Shown: in pieces, positions 26,455 to 35,205 of the stretch
Position numbering within the stretch: position 1 is the first letter of the stretch
Layout: every line of letters begins with the position of its first letter
Origin: Reyranella sp.
GTDB taxonomy: Bacteria > Pseudomonadota > Alphaproteobacteria > Reyranellales > Reyranellaceae
DNA length: 64,000 bases
Direction of reading: 5' to 3'
Assembly: GCF_004297405.1 (NCBI RefSeq)
Contig: NZ_SCVC01000043.1
Coordinates: 70,415 to 134,414, forward strand
Notes under the pieces: generated by a model
Databases searched by the model: none
What the model was told of the DNA's origin: nothing
The model's input: only the letters and a program-made list of their open reading frames with translations
Program-made: the position numbers and the translations under genes

Positions 26455-27105
26455 TCACAGGCTCAGGTTGAACGCGATCGAAATACGCTCGGCGTTGCCG
26501 CGATAAGCCCGTACCTGATGCGCAAGCCAAGACGGGAACATCACCAGCCGACCTGCTTTAGGTAGCACAGATTCGTTGGCGCCGCCCGACAGGCCGCCCT
26601 CCATGGCGAAACCGAGATGCGGCGCATACATCACCGGCCCGGCGCCACGCGGATCCATGAACTCGAGCGCACCGCCCAAGGCCGGATTTTCAGAGATCCC
26701 GCCGTCCTCAACGTAGTAAACGCCCGACCAGAAGGAACCCGGATGCGAATGCATCAGGTTGGCGTTGCCGCTTCGGTTGATATTGGCCCACATGTTGGCG
26801 CGCCAAGTCACCGCAAAGTAACCGGGGTGGGGACCAGTACCTGCCGTGCCCTTGCGGTCGGTCGTCATTTTATTTGCGGTGTTACGGCCGATCGCCAGCA
26901 ACTTCAGCGCCGGCGCGCCGCCCCAACGATCCATATCCCAGCTCGACTGCCAGCCGCCTTCGTTGGAATGCTGGGTCGTCGGATGCGACTTCTCCCGCTC
27001 CTCGATCACGCGGCGCAGATCTGAATTGAGTGCAGGCGCATCCGGCACGTCGTAAACAACGAGCGGCGTGGCAAACAGGGGAATGATCTCGGCCACGGCG
27101 CTCAT
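26455..27105 (-). CDS. TIGR02466-family putative 2OG-Fe(II) oxygenase (copy 2)
   Basis: A 216-residue paralogue of the 22266-22901 protein. Shared segments include GGWQSS, WRANMWANINRSG, SHPGSFWSGVYYV, ALEFMDPRG and GRLVMFPSWLAHQVR, and both end RISIAFNLSL. The HSHPGS and AHQVR segments hold the candidate iron ligands. Copy 2 has a short insert (TAGTGPHPGYF) before the WRANM segment. The start chosen aligns with copy 1; an ATG 12 bases upstream is possible. The next gene downstream is the TPR-methyltransferase. Confidence 0.8.
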   Translation of the reverse strand: MSAVAEIIPLFATPLVVYDVPDAPALNSDLRRVIEEREKSHPTTQHSNEGGWQSSWDMDRWGGAPALKLLAIGRNTANKMTTDRKGTAGTGPHPGYFAVTWRANMWANINRSGNANLMHSHPGSFWSGVYYVEDGGISENPALGGALEFMDPRGAGPVMYAPHLGFAMEGGLSGGANESVLPKAGRLVMFPSWLAHQVRAYRGNAERISIAFNLSL

Positions 27106-27210
27106 GCGGACATCCATTCCGCTGAAGGCGATACCCCGCGAACCCAATACACTGCGGTGAACATAGCTTGCGTATCTTGTGCGGAATCACAACGACGCGC
27201 ATCCCTCGAA

Positions 27211-27230
27211 GCCATGCAGCGTTGCATGGC
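27211..27230. repeat. 20-base inverted repeat in divergent spacer
   Basis: GCCATGCA, a four-base centre, then TGCATGGC: eight matching bases on each arm. It lies in the 230-base spacer between the copy 2 oxygenase (minus) and the M48 protease (plus), 36 bases upstream of a good -35 element. It could be a dimer-binding operator or a small hairpin; there is no T-run for a terminator. Confidence 0.5.
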
Positions 27231-27265
27231 AGATTTCTCAGGATAGAGGCTGCAAATACGGGGTT

Positions 27266-27294
27266 TTGGCACGTGTTCACGCATTCGTTATTTT
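27266..27294 (+). promoter_or_regulatory. Sigma-70-type promoter for the M48 protease gene
   Basis: TTGGCA, a 17-base spacer, then TATTTT. This is a good housekeeping promoter match. Transcription would start near 27301, giving a leader of about 35 bases before the ATG at 27336. Confidence 0.55.
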
Positions 27295-27335
27295 GGCGAC
27301 CTTCGAGACCTCATCAAGAGGATGGCATTACCGCG

Positions 27336-28157
27336 ATGCTTAAGACGTTCTTCTCTCTGCGCCTGGTGTTGACATTGTGCGGCCTCACCGCCGCTCTCAC
27401 GGCGTGCGAAACGGCACCGGTGTCCGGTCGTTCGCAGATCATGCTGGTGAGCGAGAGCGAAGAACGCGACATGGGCCTCAAGGCCTATCGTGAGGTGCTG
27501 AGCAAGGAACCGCTGTCGGGCAACACCCAGGCCAATGCCCTGGTCGAGAAGGTCGGTCGCCGCATTGCCGCTGCCGCCGAACGACCGCCAGAGGATATGT
27601 GGCGCGCGCCGCACTTCCGATGGGAGTTCAAGACCATCGACAAGAACGAGCCCAATGCCTTCTGCCTGCCGGGCGGCAAGATCGCCGTCTACACCGGCCT
27701 GCTGCCGATCACCCGGACCGAGGCAGGCCTCGCCGTGGTGGTCGCGCATGAAGTGGCGCATGCGCTGGCACGCCATGGTGCGGAGCGCATGAGCGACCAG
27801 ATGGTGGCTGCGGTCGGCACCACGGCGGCTGCCGTCGCCCTGTCGGCGACAGTGAGCGGACGCAGCCGCACCTATCTGCCGGCCATGATGGCGGCCGTGG
27901 GCGCCGGCGCGACGGTCGGTTTCATTCTGCCGATGTCGCGCGCCCAGGAATCCGAAGCCGACCGTATCGGCCTCGTGCTGATGGCCATGGCCGGTTACGA
28001 TCCACGCGAAGCGGTGGGTCTGTGGGAACGCATGCGCGCGGCGAATTCCGGAAAGCAGCAGGCGGAATGGCTCAGCACCCATCCTGCCGACACGACACGC
28101 ATCAACGACATTAAGCGCTGGCTTCCCGAAGCGATGAAGTATTATCGGCCGCGATGA
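27336..28157 (+). CDS. M48-family metalloprotease lipoprotein
   Basis: A 273-residue lipoprotein: signal peptide with lipobox LTAC (C24). Zinc motif HEVAH (H138, E139, H142), and a third ligand in ESEADRIG. It matches the LoiP/BepA-like M48 proteases that act on the outer-membrane side in envelope quality control. A hydrophobic alanine-rich segment at about 155-200 lies between the zinc motif and the third ligand. The stop overlaps the following TusA-type gene by four bases. Earlier in-frame codons lack a signal peptide and are rejected. Confidence 0.9.
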   Translation: MLKTFFSLRLVLTLCGLTAALTACETAPVSGRSQIMLVSESEERDMGLKAYREVLSKEPLSGNTQANALVEKVGRRIAAAAERPPEDMWRAPHFRWEFKTIDKNEPNAFCLPGGKIAVYTGLLPITRTEAGLAVVVAHEVAHALARHGAERMSDQMVAAVGTTAAAVALSATVSGRSRTYLPAMMAAVGAGATVGFILPMSRAQESEADRIGLVLMAMAGYDPREAVGLWERMRAANSGKQQAEWLSTHPADTTRINDIKRWLPEAMKYYRPR

Positions 28158-28390
28158 ACGACACCCCTGCCACACTGGAATACGACGCAACGGGGCTGCT
28201 GTGCCCGCTGCCCGTCCTGCGTGCCAACCGCAAGCTGCGCGAGTTGCCCGTGGGCGGATTGCTCACGGTGCGCGCGACCGATCCCGCCGCCGAAGCCGAC
28301 TTCCCGGCCTATTGCCGCCAGACCGGCCATGAGCTCGTCTCGGCAGACTGCGAAGGCGAGGTACTGGTCTTCATCATCCGGAAACGCTAG
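28154..28390 (+). CDS. TusA-family sulfurtransferase
   Basis: A 78-residue SirA/TusA-fold protein. The active-site motif LLCPLPVL places the reactive cysteine at C17. TusA proteins carry persulfide sulfur for tRNA thiolation, molybdenum cofactor or other sulfur trafficking. Its start overlaps the M48 protease stop (ATGA), so translation is probably coupled. A direct functional link to that protease is not known to me. Confidence 0.9.
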   Translation: MNDTPATLEYDATGLLCPLPVLRANRKLRELPVGGLLTVRATDPAAEADFPAYCRQTGHELVSADCEGEVLVFIIRKR

Positions 28391-28427
28391 GCAGGCAGCG
28401 TATTCGACGAAATCGCAGAGAGACTTC

Positions 28428-29633
28428 ATGCCCAAGGCGACGTTCAAGACGATCGACTCCACCGACATGGCTGGCAAGCGCGTGCTGGTGCGCGTCGACC
28501 TCAACGTGCCGATGAAGAATGGCAAGGTCACCGATGCCACGCGCATCGAACGCGCCGCACCCACGATCGCCGAACTGGCCGCCAAGGGCGCCAAGGTGAT
28601 CGTGCTTAGCCACTTCGGTCGGCCCGACGGCAAGCGGGTGCCGGAGATGTCCTTGCGCCCGCTGGTAGAGCCGCTGGAGAAGGTCCTCGGCAAGCCGGTC
28701 GGATTCGCCGAGGATTGCATCGGGCCGCTGGCCGAGGATGCCGTGCGCAACATGAAAGCCGGCGACGTGCTGCTGCTGGAGAATCTCCGCTTCCATAAGG
28801 AAGAGGAGAAGAACGACGCAGCCTTCATCGACAAGCTCTCGTTGCTCGGCGACGTCTATGTGAACGACGCTTTCTCGGCAGCCCATCGTGCGCATGCCTC
28901 GACCGAAGGCCTCGCCAACCGGCTGCCCGCCGTCGCCGGGCGCCTGATGCAAGGCGAACTCGAAGCGCTCGACAAGGCGCTGGGCAACCCCAAGCGACCG
29001 GTTTGCGCCATCGTCGGCGGCGCCAAGGTCTCGACCAAGCTCGACCTGCTGGGCAACCTCGTGGGCAAGGTCGACAAGCTGATCATTGGCGGCGGCATGG
29101 CCAACACTTTCCTGCATGCGCAGGGGATCAAGATCGGCAAGTCGCTGGCGGAGAAGGACCTCGCCCCCACCGCGCTCGAGATCCTGGAAAAGGCCAAGGC
29201 CGCCAAGTGCCAGGTGCTGCTGCCGGTCGATGTCGTGGTTGCCGCCGAATTCAAGGCAGGCGCCGCGAACGCGACCGTCGAGGCCGATGCCTGTCCCGAC
29301 GACCAGATGATCCTCGACGTCGGACCGAAGTCGATCGAACTCTACCGGCAGGAACTCGCGGCCTGCGCGACCGTGGTGTGGAACGGCCCGCTCGGCGCCT
29401 TCGAGATGAAGCCCTTCGACACCGGCACCGTTGAATTGGCGCAGGAAGTGGCGCGGCTGACGACAGCGGGCAAGCTGCTCTCGGTGGCAGGCGGCGGCGA
29501 CACGGTCGCGGCACTGGCGGCAGCGGGCGTGGAGGAGAAGTTCTCCTACGTCTCGACCGCAGGTGGCGCGTTCCTCGAATGGATGGAAGGCAAGACCCTG
29601 CCCGGCGTTGCAGCCCTGATACGGGCGGCGTAG
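28428..29633 (+). CDS. pgk: Phosphoglycerate kinase
   Basis: A 401-residue glycolytic kinase that interconverts 1,3-bisphosphoglycerate plus ADP and 3-phosphoglycerate plus ATP. The N-terminus has KRVLVRVDLNVPM, followed by HFGRPDG, the hinge region CAIVGGAKVSTKL, and the C-terminal nucleotide loop VAGGGDTVAAL. The start is the ATG after AGAGAGACTTC; an in-frame upstream reading overlaps tusA and is rejected. gap is not in the window. Confidence 0.97.
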   Translation: MPKATFKTIDSTDMAGKRVLVRVDLNVPMKNGKVTDATRIERAAPTIAELAAKGAKVIVLSHFGRPDGKRVPEMSLRPLVEPLEKVLGKPVGFAEDCIGPLAEDAVRNMKAGDVLLLENLRFHKEEEKNDAAFIDKLSLLGDVYVNDAFSAAHRAHASTEGLANRLPAVAGRLMQGELEALDKALGNPKRPVCAIVGGAKVSTKLDLLGNLVGKVDKLIIGGGMANTFLHAQGIKIGKSLAEKDLAPTALEILEKAKAAKCQVLLPVDVVVAAEFKAGAANATVEADACPDDQMILDVGPKSIELYRQELAACATVVWNGPLGAFEMKPFDTGTVELAQEVARLTTAGKLLSVAGGGDTVAALAAAGVEEKFSYVSTAGGAFLEWMEGKTLPGVAALIRAA

Positions 29634-29644
29634 GACTGGGCGCC

Positions 29645-30268
29645 ATGAGCGCGCCCCCTTCCTCAGAACGCCCCCTGCCCGACCGTCCCCGGCTGCCGTG
29701 GGATCCCCCCGAGCATTTCGAGAAGCGCATTCCCGACGGCGATAATCGCGAGCGGCTGGTCTGCGGCCGCTGCGAGTTCATCCATTACCAGAACCCCAAG
29801 ATCGTCGCGGGCGCCGTCTGTACCTGGGGCGAAGGCGCAAACGAGAAGATCCTCCTCGCCAAACGTGCCATCGAGCCACGCAAGGGCTTCTGGACTCTGC
29901 CTGCCGGCTACATGGAGCTGGGCGAGACGACGGAGCAGGCGGCGCAACGCGAAGCCAAGGAAGAGGCCTGCGCCACCATCGAGATCGACCGGCTGCTCGC
30001 CATGTACAGCGTGGCGCGCATCGGCCAGGTACAGATCATGTACCGCGCGAGACTCGTCAGCGCCGACGTGGCGCCGGGCATCGAGAGCGAGGAAGTGGCG
30101 CTGGTCGACTGGGCCGACATTCCCTGGGACCAGCTTGCCTTCCCGACCGTGGTCTGGGCGCTGGCCCATTTCCACGAGTCGCGCGACAAGGCCGACTTCG
30201 CGACCTATTCCAATCCCACCGGCGACCTCGCCCGCATGTGGCCGCCGCGCAAACCGAACGGCGTCTAA
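29645..30268 (+). CDS. NUDIX hydrolase
   Basis: A 207-residue protein. A short zinc-ribbon-like lead (VCGRCEFIHYQNPK, about 39-52) has only two visible cysteines. The Nudix box lies at about 88-110 (GYMELGETTEQAAQREAKEEA). It resembles the ADP-ribose or NADH pyrophosphatase-like Nudix group; the nucleotide substrate is not determined by sequence. It starts 12 bases after pgk and converges on yciB. Confidence 0.87.
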   Translation: MSAPPSSERPLPDRPRLPWDPPEHFEKRIPDGDNRERLVCGRCEFIHYQNPKIVAGAVCTWGEGANEKILLAKRAIEPRKGFWTLPAGYMELGETTEQAAQREAKEEACATIEIDRLLAMYSVARIGQVQIMYRARLVSADVAPGIESEEVALVDWADIPWDQLAFPTVVWALAHFHESRDKADFATYSNPTGDLARMWPPRKPNGV

Positions 30269-30277
30269 GTAGAAGCC

Positions 30278-30877
30278 TCAGCTTCCGCGTACGAAGGGAT
30301 TGTCGTCGCCATCCCAGTAGCGCTTGAGCAGCGGGATCTGAAAGAAGGCGAAAGCGAGCGTGAGCGGGAAGCTCAGGAACATCTTGCTGGCAATCCAGGT
30401 ATCGGTCGGGAAGTTGCGCCACATCACTTCGTTGACCGCGGCCAGCACGAAGAAGAACACCGTCCAGCGCAGGGTGAGCTGATACCAACCTTCGTTGGTG
30501 AGCTTGAAGGCGGCCCCGAACAGCGGCTTCAGCAGCGGCTTCTTGAACAACAGCAGGCCGCCGCCCAGGATGACGCCGAACAGGCAGTTCACGATGGTGG
30601 GCTTCAGCTTGATGAAGGTGTCGTCCTGCAGCCAGATGGTGAGGCCACCGAACACCAGCACGAAGAAGCCGCCGACCAGCGGCATGATCGGCCAGCGCTT
30701 TTCGAGCATGCGGTAGCAGGGCAGAGCGATCGCCGTCGCCACGATGAAGACGCCGGTGCCCCAGTAGATGCCCCAGCGGCTGTTGGCGACGAAGAACAGG
30801 ATCAGCGGCCCCAGTTCCAGCGCCGTGGCGAAGAGCTTGCGCGCGCCGCCCTCTTCGCTTGTCCGCTCGTTGCTCAT
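30278..30877 (-). CDS. yciB: Septation protein A / YciB-family inner membrane protein
   Basis: A 199-residue membrane protein with five hydrophobic segments. The family signatures GPLILFFVANSRWGIYWGTG, KPTIVNCLFGVILGGG and FKKPLLKPLFGAAFKLTNEGW are clear. YciB/IspA-type proteins affect septation and cell-envelope integrity and interact with elongation and division proteins in enteric bacteria. It lies 24 bases downstream of ftsY on the same strand, an order typical of alphaproteobacteria. Confidence 0.93.
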   Translation of the reverse strand: MSNERTSEEGGARKLFATALELGPLILFFVANSRWGIYWGTGVFIVATAIALPCYRMLEKRWPIMPLVGGFFVLVFGGLTIWLQDDTFIKLKPTIVNCLFGVILGGGLLLFKKPLLKPLFGAAFKLTNEGWYQLTLRWTVFFFVLAAVNEVMWRNFPTDTWIASKMFLSFPLTLAFAFFQIPLLKRYWDGDDNPFVRGS

Positions 30878-30901
30878 GCAAGCTGCCTCATGCCTGTTGC
30901 T

Positions 30902-32083
30902 TCATGCCGGCAGTCCCATCAACCCGCGGGCAAACGCCCGCGCCTCGAACGGCCGCAGATCGTCGATGCCCTCGCCGACGCCGATGGCGACGACCGGCAG
31001 CTTGAACTTCTCGGCCAGCGCTACCAGCACGCCGCCCTTGGCGCTGCCGTCGAGCTTGGTCAGCACCAGCGCATCGATCGGCGACATGGTCTTGAAGGTC
31101 TCAACCTGAGCGTGGGCATTCTGGCCGGTGGTGGCATCAAGCACCAGCAGGCAGGAATGCGGAGCATCGGGATCGAGCTTGCGGATCACGCGCACGATCT
31201 TGGCGAGCTCTTCCATCAGGTTGGTCTTGTTGTGCAGGCGGCCAGCCGTATCGATCAGCAGCACATCCGTCTTCTCGGCGCGCGCGCGCTCCAGCGCCTC
31301 GTAAGCGAGCCCGGCAGCATCTGCGCCGGTACCCTTGGACACCACAGGCACGCCGGCGCGATCGCCCCAGACCTTGAGCTGTTCGACTGCGGCGGCACGG
31401 AACGTGTCGCCTGCCGCCAGCATCACCGAGCGACCCTCGCCCCTATAGAGATTGGCGAGCTTGGCGATGGTCGTGGTCTTGCCACTGCCGTTCACGCCGA
31501 CCACCAGCACGACGTGCGGCTTGCGTGCGGCGTCAATGGCCAGCGGCACCGCAACCGGCTGCAGGATCTCGGCGATATCGTCGGCAAAGGCGCCGCGCAC
31601 TTCCTCGTCGGTGACTTCCTTGCCGAAGCGCTCCTTGCCGAGCTTCTCGACCAGCCGCGCGGCGACCGTGACGCCGAGATCGGCCTGGATCAGCGCATCC
31701 TCGAGTTCGTTCAGCGTCTCCTGATCGAGCTTCTTCTTGGTGAAGAGGCCGGTGATGCTCTCGGTGACGCGCTTGGTCGACTTGGCGAGGCCGTCGCGCA
31801 GACGCGACAGCCAGCCCTTCTTCTCGACCTCGGGCTTCTCGACCTCGGGTTCTTTCTCGGCCACCGCTTCGACAGGGGCCGTCTCGGGCTGCGGCGCCGT
31901 CCGCACCACCGGCTCGCTCGGCGACAGAGCGACCTGTGTCTCGGGCTCGGCCGCGACGGCCGGCTCTACCGGTTCGGTTTTCTCGACCTCAGGCTCGGCC
32001 GGCTTGGGCGTCTCGACGGCCGGGGTCCCCCGGGAGCGAAACCGCGCAAACCAACCCTTCTTCTCGGGTTCCGTCTCGCTCAT
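30902..32083 (-). CDS. ftsY: Signal recognition particle receptor FtsY
   Basis: A 393-residue GTPase. Residues 1-95 form an acidic, Glu/Pro/Val-rich A domain with repeats of the type EKPEVEK. The N domain starts near KKGWLSRLRDGLAKST. The G domain has GVNGSGKTTT, LLIDTAGR and LTKLDGSAKGG. FtsY docks ribosome-SRP complexes at the membrane for protein insertion. ffh, its partner, is 3 kb away on the plus strand. dapF lies just upstream on the same strand. Confidence 0.97.
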   Translation of the reverse strand: MSETEPEKKGWFARFRSRGTPAVETPKPAEPEVEKTEPVEPAVAAEPETQVALSPSEPVVRTAPQPETAPVEAVAEKEPEVEKPEVEKKGWLSRLRDGLAKSTKRVTESITGLFTKKKLDQETLNELEDALIQADLGVTVAARLVEKLGKERFGKEVTDEEVRGAFADDIAEILQPVAVPLAIDAARKPHVVLVVGVNGSGKTTTIAKLANLYRGEGRSVMLAAGDTFRAAAVEQLKVWGDRAGVPVVSKGTGADAAGLAYEALERARAEKTDVLLIDTAGRLHNKTNLMEELAKIVRVIRKLDPDAPHSCLLVLDATTGQNAHAQVETFKTMSPIDALVLTKLDGSAKGGVLVALAEKFKLPVVAIGVGEGIDDLRPFEARAFARGLMGLPA

Positions 32084-32092
32084 CGCGGCACC

Positions 32093-32941
32093 TCAGGAAA
32101 GCAGCGAACGGTCGAGTTCGCCCCGGTAAGCGAGCGCGATGCCGCCGGTCATCGACACATGATCGTCGCGCATCCACTCGATGGTGAGCGTGCCGTGCTC
32201 GACGACGACATCGACCTTGCGGCCGGTGAGCCCGCGCCGCGCCGCGGCCACGCCGGCCGCACACGCGCCCGACCCGCAGGCGAGCGTCAGACCCGCGCCG
32301 CGTTCCCAGACGCTGAGCTTCACCTTGTTCTCACCGATGACCTGGGCCACGCCGACGTTCACGCGCTCGGGAAAGAACGGATCGTGCTCTAGCTTCGGCC
32401 CCAGCTCGGTGATCGGGATCGCGGCCAGGTCATCGACGAAGAAGGTCGCGTGCGGATTGCCCACGTTGGTGCCGACCGGCTCCTGCAGCGGACCGATGCC
32501 GACCGGCATGCGGTTGGTATCGCAGGCCTTGGCGACCGGGATCTCGCGCCAGTCCATGCGCACCAGTCCCATGTCGACGGAAATCACCGGCAAGCCGTTG
32601 GCGCCGCGGCCGACCTTCTGCGATTCGAGCAGGCCCGCGATCGTCTGGATGGTCGCTTCCTCGGCCTTGAGCTCGTCCATGACCACCGAGGCAACGCAGC
32701 GCGTGGCGTTGCCGCAGGCCTGAGCCTCCGTGCCGTCGGGATTGTAGATGCGCATGAACACGTCGGCCTCGCCCTCGGTCGGCGGCTCCAGCACGATCAG
32801 CTGGTCGCAGCCCACCCCCAGGCGGCGATCGGCGATGGCGCGCCGGCGCGGCGGCGAGAGATCGAGCTTGCTGATCCGCGCATCGAGCACGACAAAATCG
32901 TTGCCCAGCCCGTGCATCTTGAGAAAAGGCGTTCCGGCCAT
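32093..32941 (-). CDS. dapF: Diaminopimelate epimerase
   Basis: A 282-residue epimerase that turns LL- into meso-diaminopimelate for lysine and peptidoglycan. The two catalytic cysteines are C76 in QACGNATR and C222 in LACGSGACA. GLGNDFVVLD at the N-terminus is typical. ftsY follows nine bases downstream; a glycosyltransferase-like gene lies just upstream, where many relatives have a tRNA-modification gene. Confidence 0.96.
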   Translation of the reverse strand: MAGTPFLKMHGLGNDFVVLDARISKLDLSPPRRRAIADRRLGVGCDQLIVLEPPTEGEADVFMRIYNPDGTEAQACGNATRCVASVVMDELKAEEATIQTIAGLLESQKVGRGANGLPVISVDMGLVRMDWREIPVAKACDTNRMPVGIGPLQEPVGTNVGNPHATFFVDDLAAIPITELGPKLEHDPFFPERVNVGVAQVIGENKVKLSVWERGAGLTLACGSGACAAGVAAARRGLTGRKVDVVVEHGTLTIEWMRDDHVSMTGGIALAYRGELDRSLLS

Positions 32942-32947
32942 GCGGCG

Positions 32948-33832
32948 CTATATGGCGGTTCGGCCGGGCCAGCGCAACGAGCGCGGCCGGACTTGGCCGG
33001 CGTGCGGCCCGCCGATTTCGCGCACATCGAGCGTCGCCAGCCGCTTCGTATAGATCGTGAGATGCAGGATGCCCAATGCCTCGTAGGGCATGGCCGGCTC
33101 GACAAACAGGCTTCGGTCAGCGTCCCAAGCCGGCGTGGCGTGGTGGACGGGCCAGTTGCAGCGGCTGGGCAACGGCTCGTGGCGGAAGCCCTTGTCGTAG
33201 ACCAGCACGTTGAGCGCGAGTTGGTCGGTGAGATCGGTCGAACGCTGCAGCGCCGCGCCATAGACCTCCGCCCACCCCGCCCAATGCGGTGCATCGGCGG
33301 CAAGCGCAAAGACGCCGGCATTGATCATGGGATAGCGGATCAGCCGCTCCGCCGTCTCCTTGTCGAAGCAAGCCTCATAGGCTGCACCGCAGACCGCGGA
33401 GAACTCGCCCCAGGCATGGTGATAGTGGCGCATCGAGCGATGGATCTCGGGCGCGACGGCCAGCGCACCAGTGCGGGCCGCGGCTAGAAACAGCGTGATC
33501 GCATCGCCCTGCTGCACCCAGCAATCGGCATCGATCCAGAAATAGAGATCGAAGCCCGGGAAGTAGCGCGGCAGGAAGGGCCGCGCCGTCAACGCTTTGT
33601 AACCGTCCTTCAACGCGGCGCGGCCGGGGAAATCGAAATCCCATTGCGGCACGACCAGTTCGGCACCTTGCTCTTGGCACCAGATGCGCTGCTCTTCGGT
33701 GAGACCACAATCGAGCACACCCAGCGCGAGCGCGCGACCCTCCGGCGTCATCCGCAGCGAGGCAATGCAGTCGCGCATAAAATCGAAATAGGCGGCGTCG
33801 CCGCCCGTCAGGGCAATCGCTCTTTCGCTCAC
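32948..33832 (-). CDS. Putative glycosyltransferase
   Basis: A 294-residue protein from the GTG used here, which has AAGG eight bases upstream; a GTG at 33883 would add 17 residues. It contains LYFWIDADCWVQQGDA at about 110-125, a DxD-type nucleotide-sugar-binding motif, and a GT-A-like N-terminus (RAIALTGGDAAYFDFMRDCIAS). Other signatures are PMINAGVFALAADAP and LTDQLALNVLVY, as in family 8-like transferases. The sugar and acceptor are unknown. No clear membrane segment is visible. Confidence 0.65.
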   Translation of the reverse strand: MSERAIALTGGDAAYFDFMRDCIASLRMTPEGRALALGVLDCGLTEEQRIWCQEQGAELVVPQWDFDFPGRAALKDGYKALTARPFLPRYFPGFDLYFWIDADCWVQQGDAITLFLAAARTGALAVAPEIHRSMRHYHHAWGEFSAVCGAAYEACFDKETAERLIRYPMINAGVFALAADAPHWAGWAEVYGAALQRSTDLTDQLALNVLVYDKGFRHEPLPSRCNWPVHHATPAWDADRSLFVEPAMPYEALGILHLTIYTKRLATLDVREIGGPHAGQVRPRSLRWPGRTAI

Positions 33833-33918
33833 CGGAGGGACCTTGGCCGAACAGGGCTTTGCTGTCGCCTGCCAATCCGCCACAGTCGCGACGCCGCTGA
33901 AACGATGGTGAGGAAACG

Positions 33919-34521
33919 ATGGCCAAGCATGTCGATTATTATGTCTCGCTGAACTCACCCTGGACTTATCTCGGTGCCAAGCGCTTCGAAGACATGACCA
34001 AGAAGCACGGTGCGGAAATCACCATCTGGCCGGTCGATTTCGGTTCGGTGTTCGCCGTCTCCGGCGGCCTGCCGCTGCCCAAGCGCGCGCCGCAGCGTCA
34101 GGCCTATCGCATGATGGAGCTGAAGCGCTGGCGCGATCATCTCGGCGTGAAGACTACGCTGGAACCGAAATTCTTTCCGGCCAACGAAGTCCCGGCCGCC
34201 AAGTGCGTGATCGCGCTGCGCGAGCAGGGCCGCATGGCCGATGCCATCAAGCTGGCGCACGCCGTGCTGACGGGCTTGTGGGCTGAGGAGAAGAACACCG
34301 GCGATCCTGCGACGCTGAAGGAGATCATCTCCGGCTGCGGCCTCGATGCAGACGCCGTCGTCGCAGCGAGCGAAGCCCCGGCGCTCGCCGACAAGCGCGA
34401 AGCCTATACCAAGCACGCCATCGCCCAGGGCGTGTTTGGTGCGCCGTCTTTCGTGATCGATGGCGAAATCTTCTGGGGCCAGGACCGTCTCGACTTCGTC
34501 GACCGGAAGCTGGCGTCGTAG
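33919..34521 (+). CDS. 2-hydroxychromene-2-carboxylate isomerase-like DsbA-family protein
   Basis: A 200-residue thioredoxin-fold protein of the kappa-GST/HCCA isomerase group. The active-site segment is YVSLNSPWTYLGAKRFEDM, with a serine in place of the DsbA cysteines. The C-terminal half has AIAQGVFGAPSFVIDGEIFWGQDRLDFV, the family hallmark. It binds glutathione and isomerises aromatic-pathway intermediates in characterised members; the substrate here is unknown. It is divergent from the glycosyltransferase gene. Confidence 0.88.
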   Translation: MAKHVDYYVSLNSPWTYLGAKRFEDMTKKHGAEITIWPVDFGSVFAVSGGLPLPKRAPQRQAYRMMELKRWRDHLGVKTTLEPKFFPANEVPAAKCVIALREQGRMADAIKLAHAVLTGLWAEEKNTGDPATLKEIISGCGLDADAVVAASEAPALADKREAYTKHAIAQGVFGAPSFVIDGEIFWGQDRLDFVDRKLAS

Positions 34522-34537
34522 GCCCTCGTCGTCGGAC

Positions 34538-35200
34538 CTAGCCGCCGGCGAGATACGCCGCCCCGATCACGGCGAGACCGTTGTTGATCACGTGCGCCAC
34601 CAGGCTCGGCAACAGCGAGTTGGTGCGCCAGCGCAGCCAGCCGAACCAGAAACCCAGGGGAAGAACGAGGATGATGTGGGCGGGTTCGGCATGGGCGGCG
34701 GCAAAGGCCAGCGAACTCACGAGGAAAGCCGGCAGTGGCCCCCACCGTCCGGCGACCCAGCCGTAGAGCAGGCCGCGAAAAACCAGCTCCTCGACCACCG
34801 GCGCCAGCAACGCCAGGATCAGGAGTGTGGGGATCAGCACTGCCGGATCCCGCACGGCGTCGGTAACTTGCCGGACGCCTTCGGGCTGGACGCCCGTCTG
34901 GCTGACGGCGAAAGACAGGATCGTGGTGCCGACCACCCCCAGCACGACCGGCCGCCAGCCGAAGCGGCGCAGGCCCAGAGCCTGGGTACCGGCCGCGAGC
35001 CCCAGCGGCGACACCGAAATCAGGACCGCCACCAGCCCCGCCCCGAAGAAGGCCGTCAGCAACGGCATCATGGAACGATCAGGCAACAGCCAGATCGCCG
35101 ACCCGCCAATCAGGCCTCCAGCCGCCAGGAAAGTCAGGATCGACCGCCCCGGGACCGGGCATAAATCCTTCTGAAACAACGAGTTAGAAGAGTCGGCCAA
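34538..35200 (-). CDS. CPBP-family intramembrane protease
   Basis: A 220-residue membrane protein. Its TTG start is supported by AAGGAG with ten bases spacing; no better start exists. It has CPBP motif 1 EELVFR (E137, E138, R142) and motif 2 FAAAH (H170), inside a bundle of about six hydrophobic helices. Members are glutamic-type membrane endopeptidases related to CAAX proteases. The substrate is unknown. The ribosome site overlaps the -35 element of the divergent ffh promoter. Confidence 0.85.
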   Translation of the reverse strand: MADSSNSLFQKDLCPVPGRSILTFLAAGGLIGGSAIWLLPDRSMMPLLTAFFGAGLVAVLISVSPLGLAAGTQALGLRRFGWRPVVLGVVGTTILSFAVSQTGVQPEGVRQVTDAVRDPAVLIPTLLILALLAPVVEELVFRGLLYGWVAGRWGPLPAFLVSSLAFAAAHAEPAHIILVLPLGFWFGWLRWRTNSLLPSLVAHVINNGLAVIGAAYLAGG

Positions 35201-35205
35201 GTGTT

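Noticed and set aside
34460..35164. Long plus-strand frame across the CPBP protease gene
   Set aside because: Its composition (Arg/Gln/Pro/His rich) is typical of antisense shadow frames in GC-rich DNA, and the minus strand has membrane helices and protease motifs.
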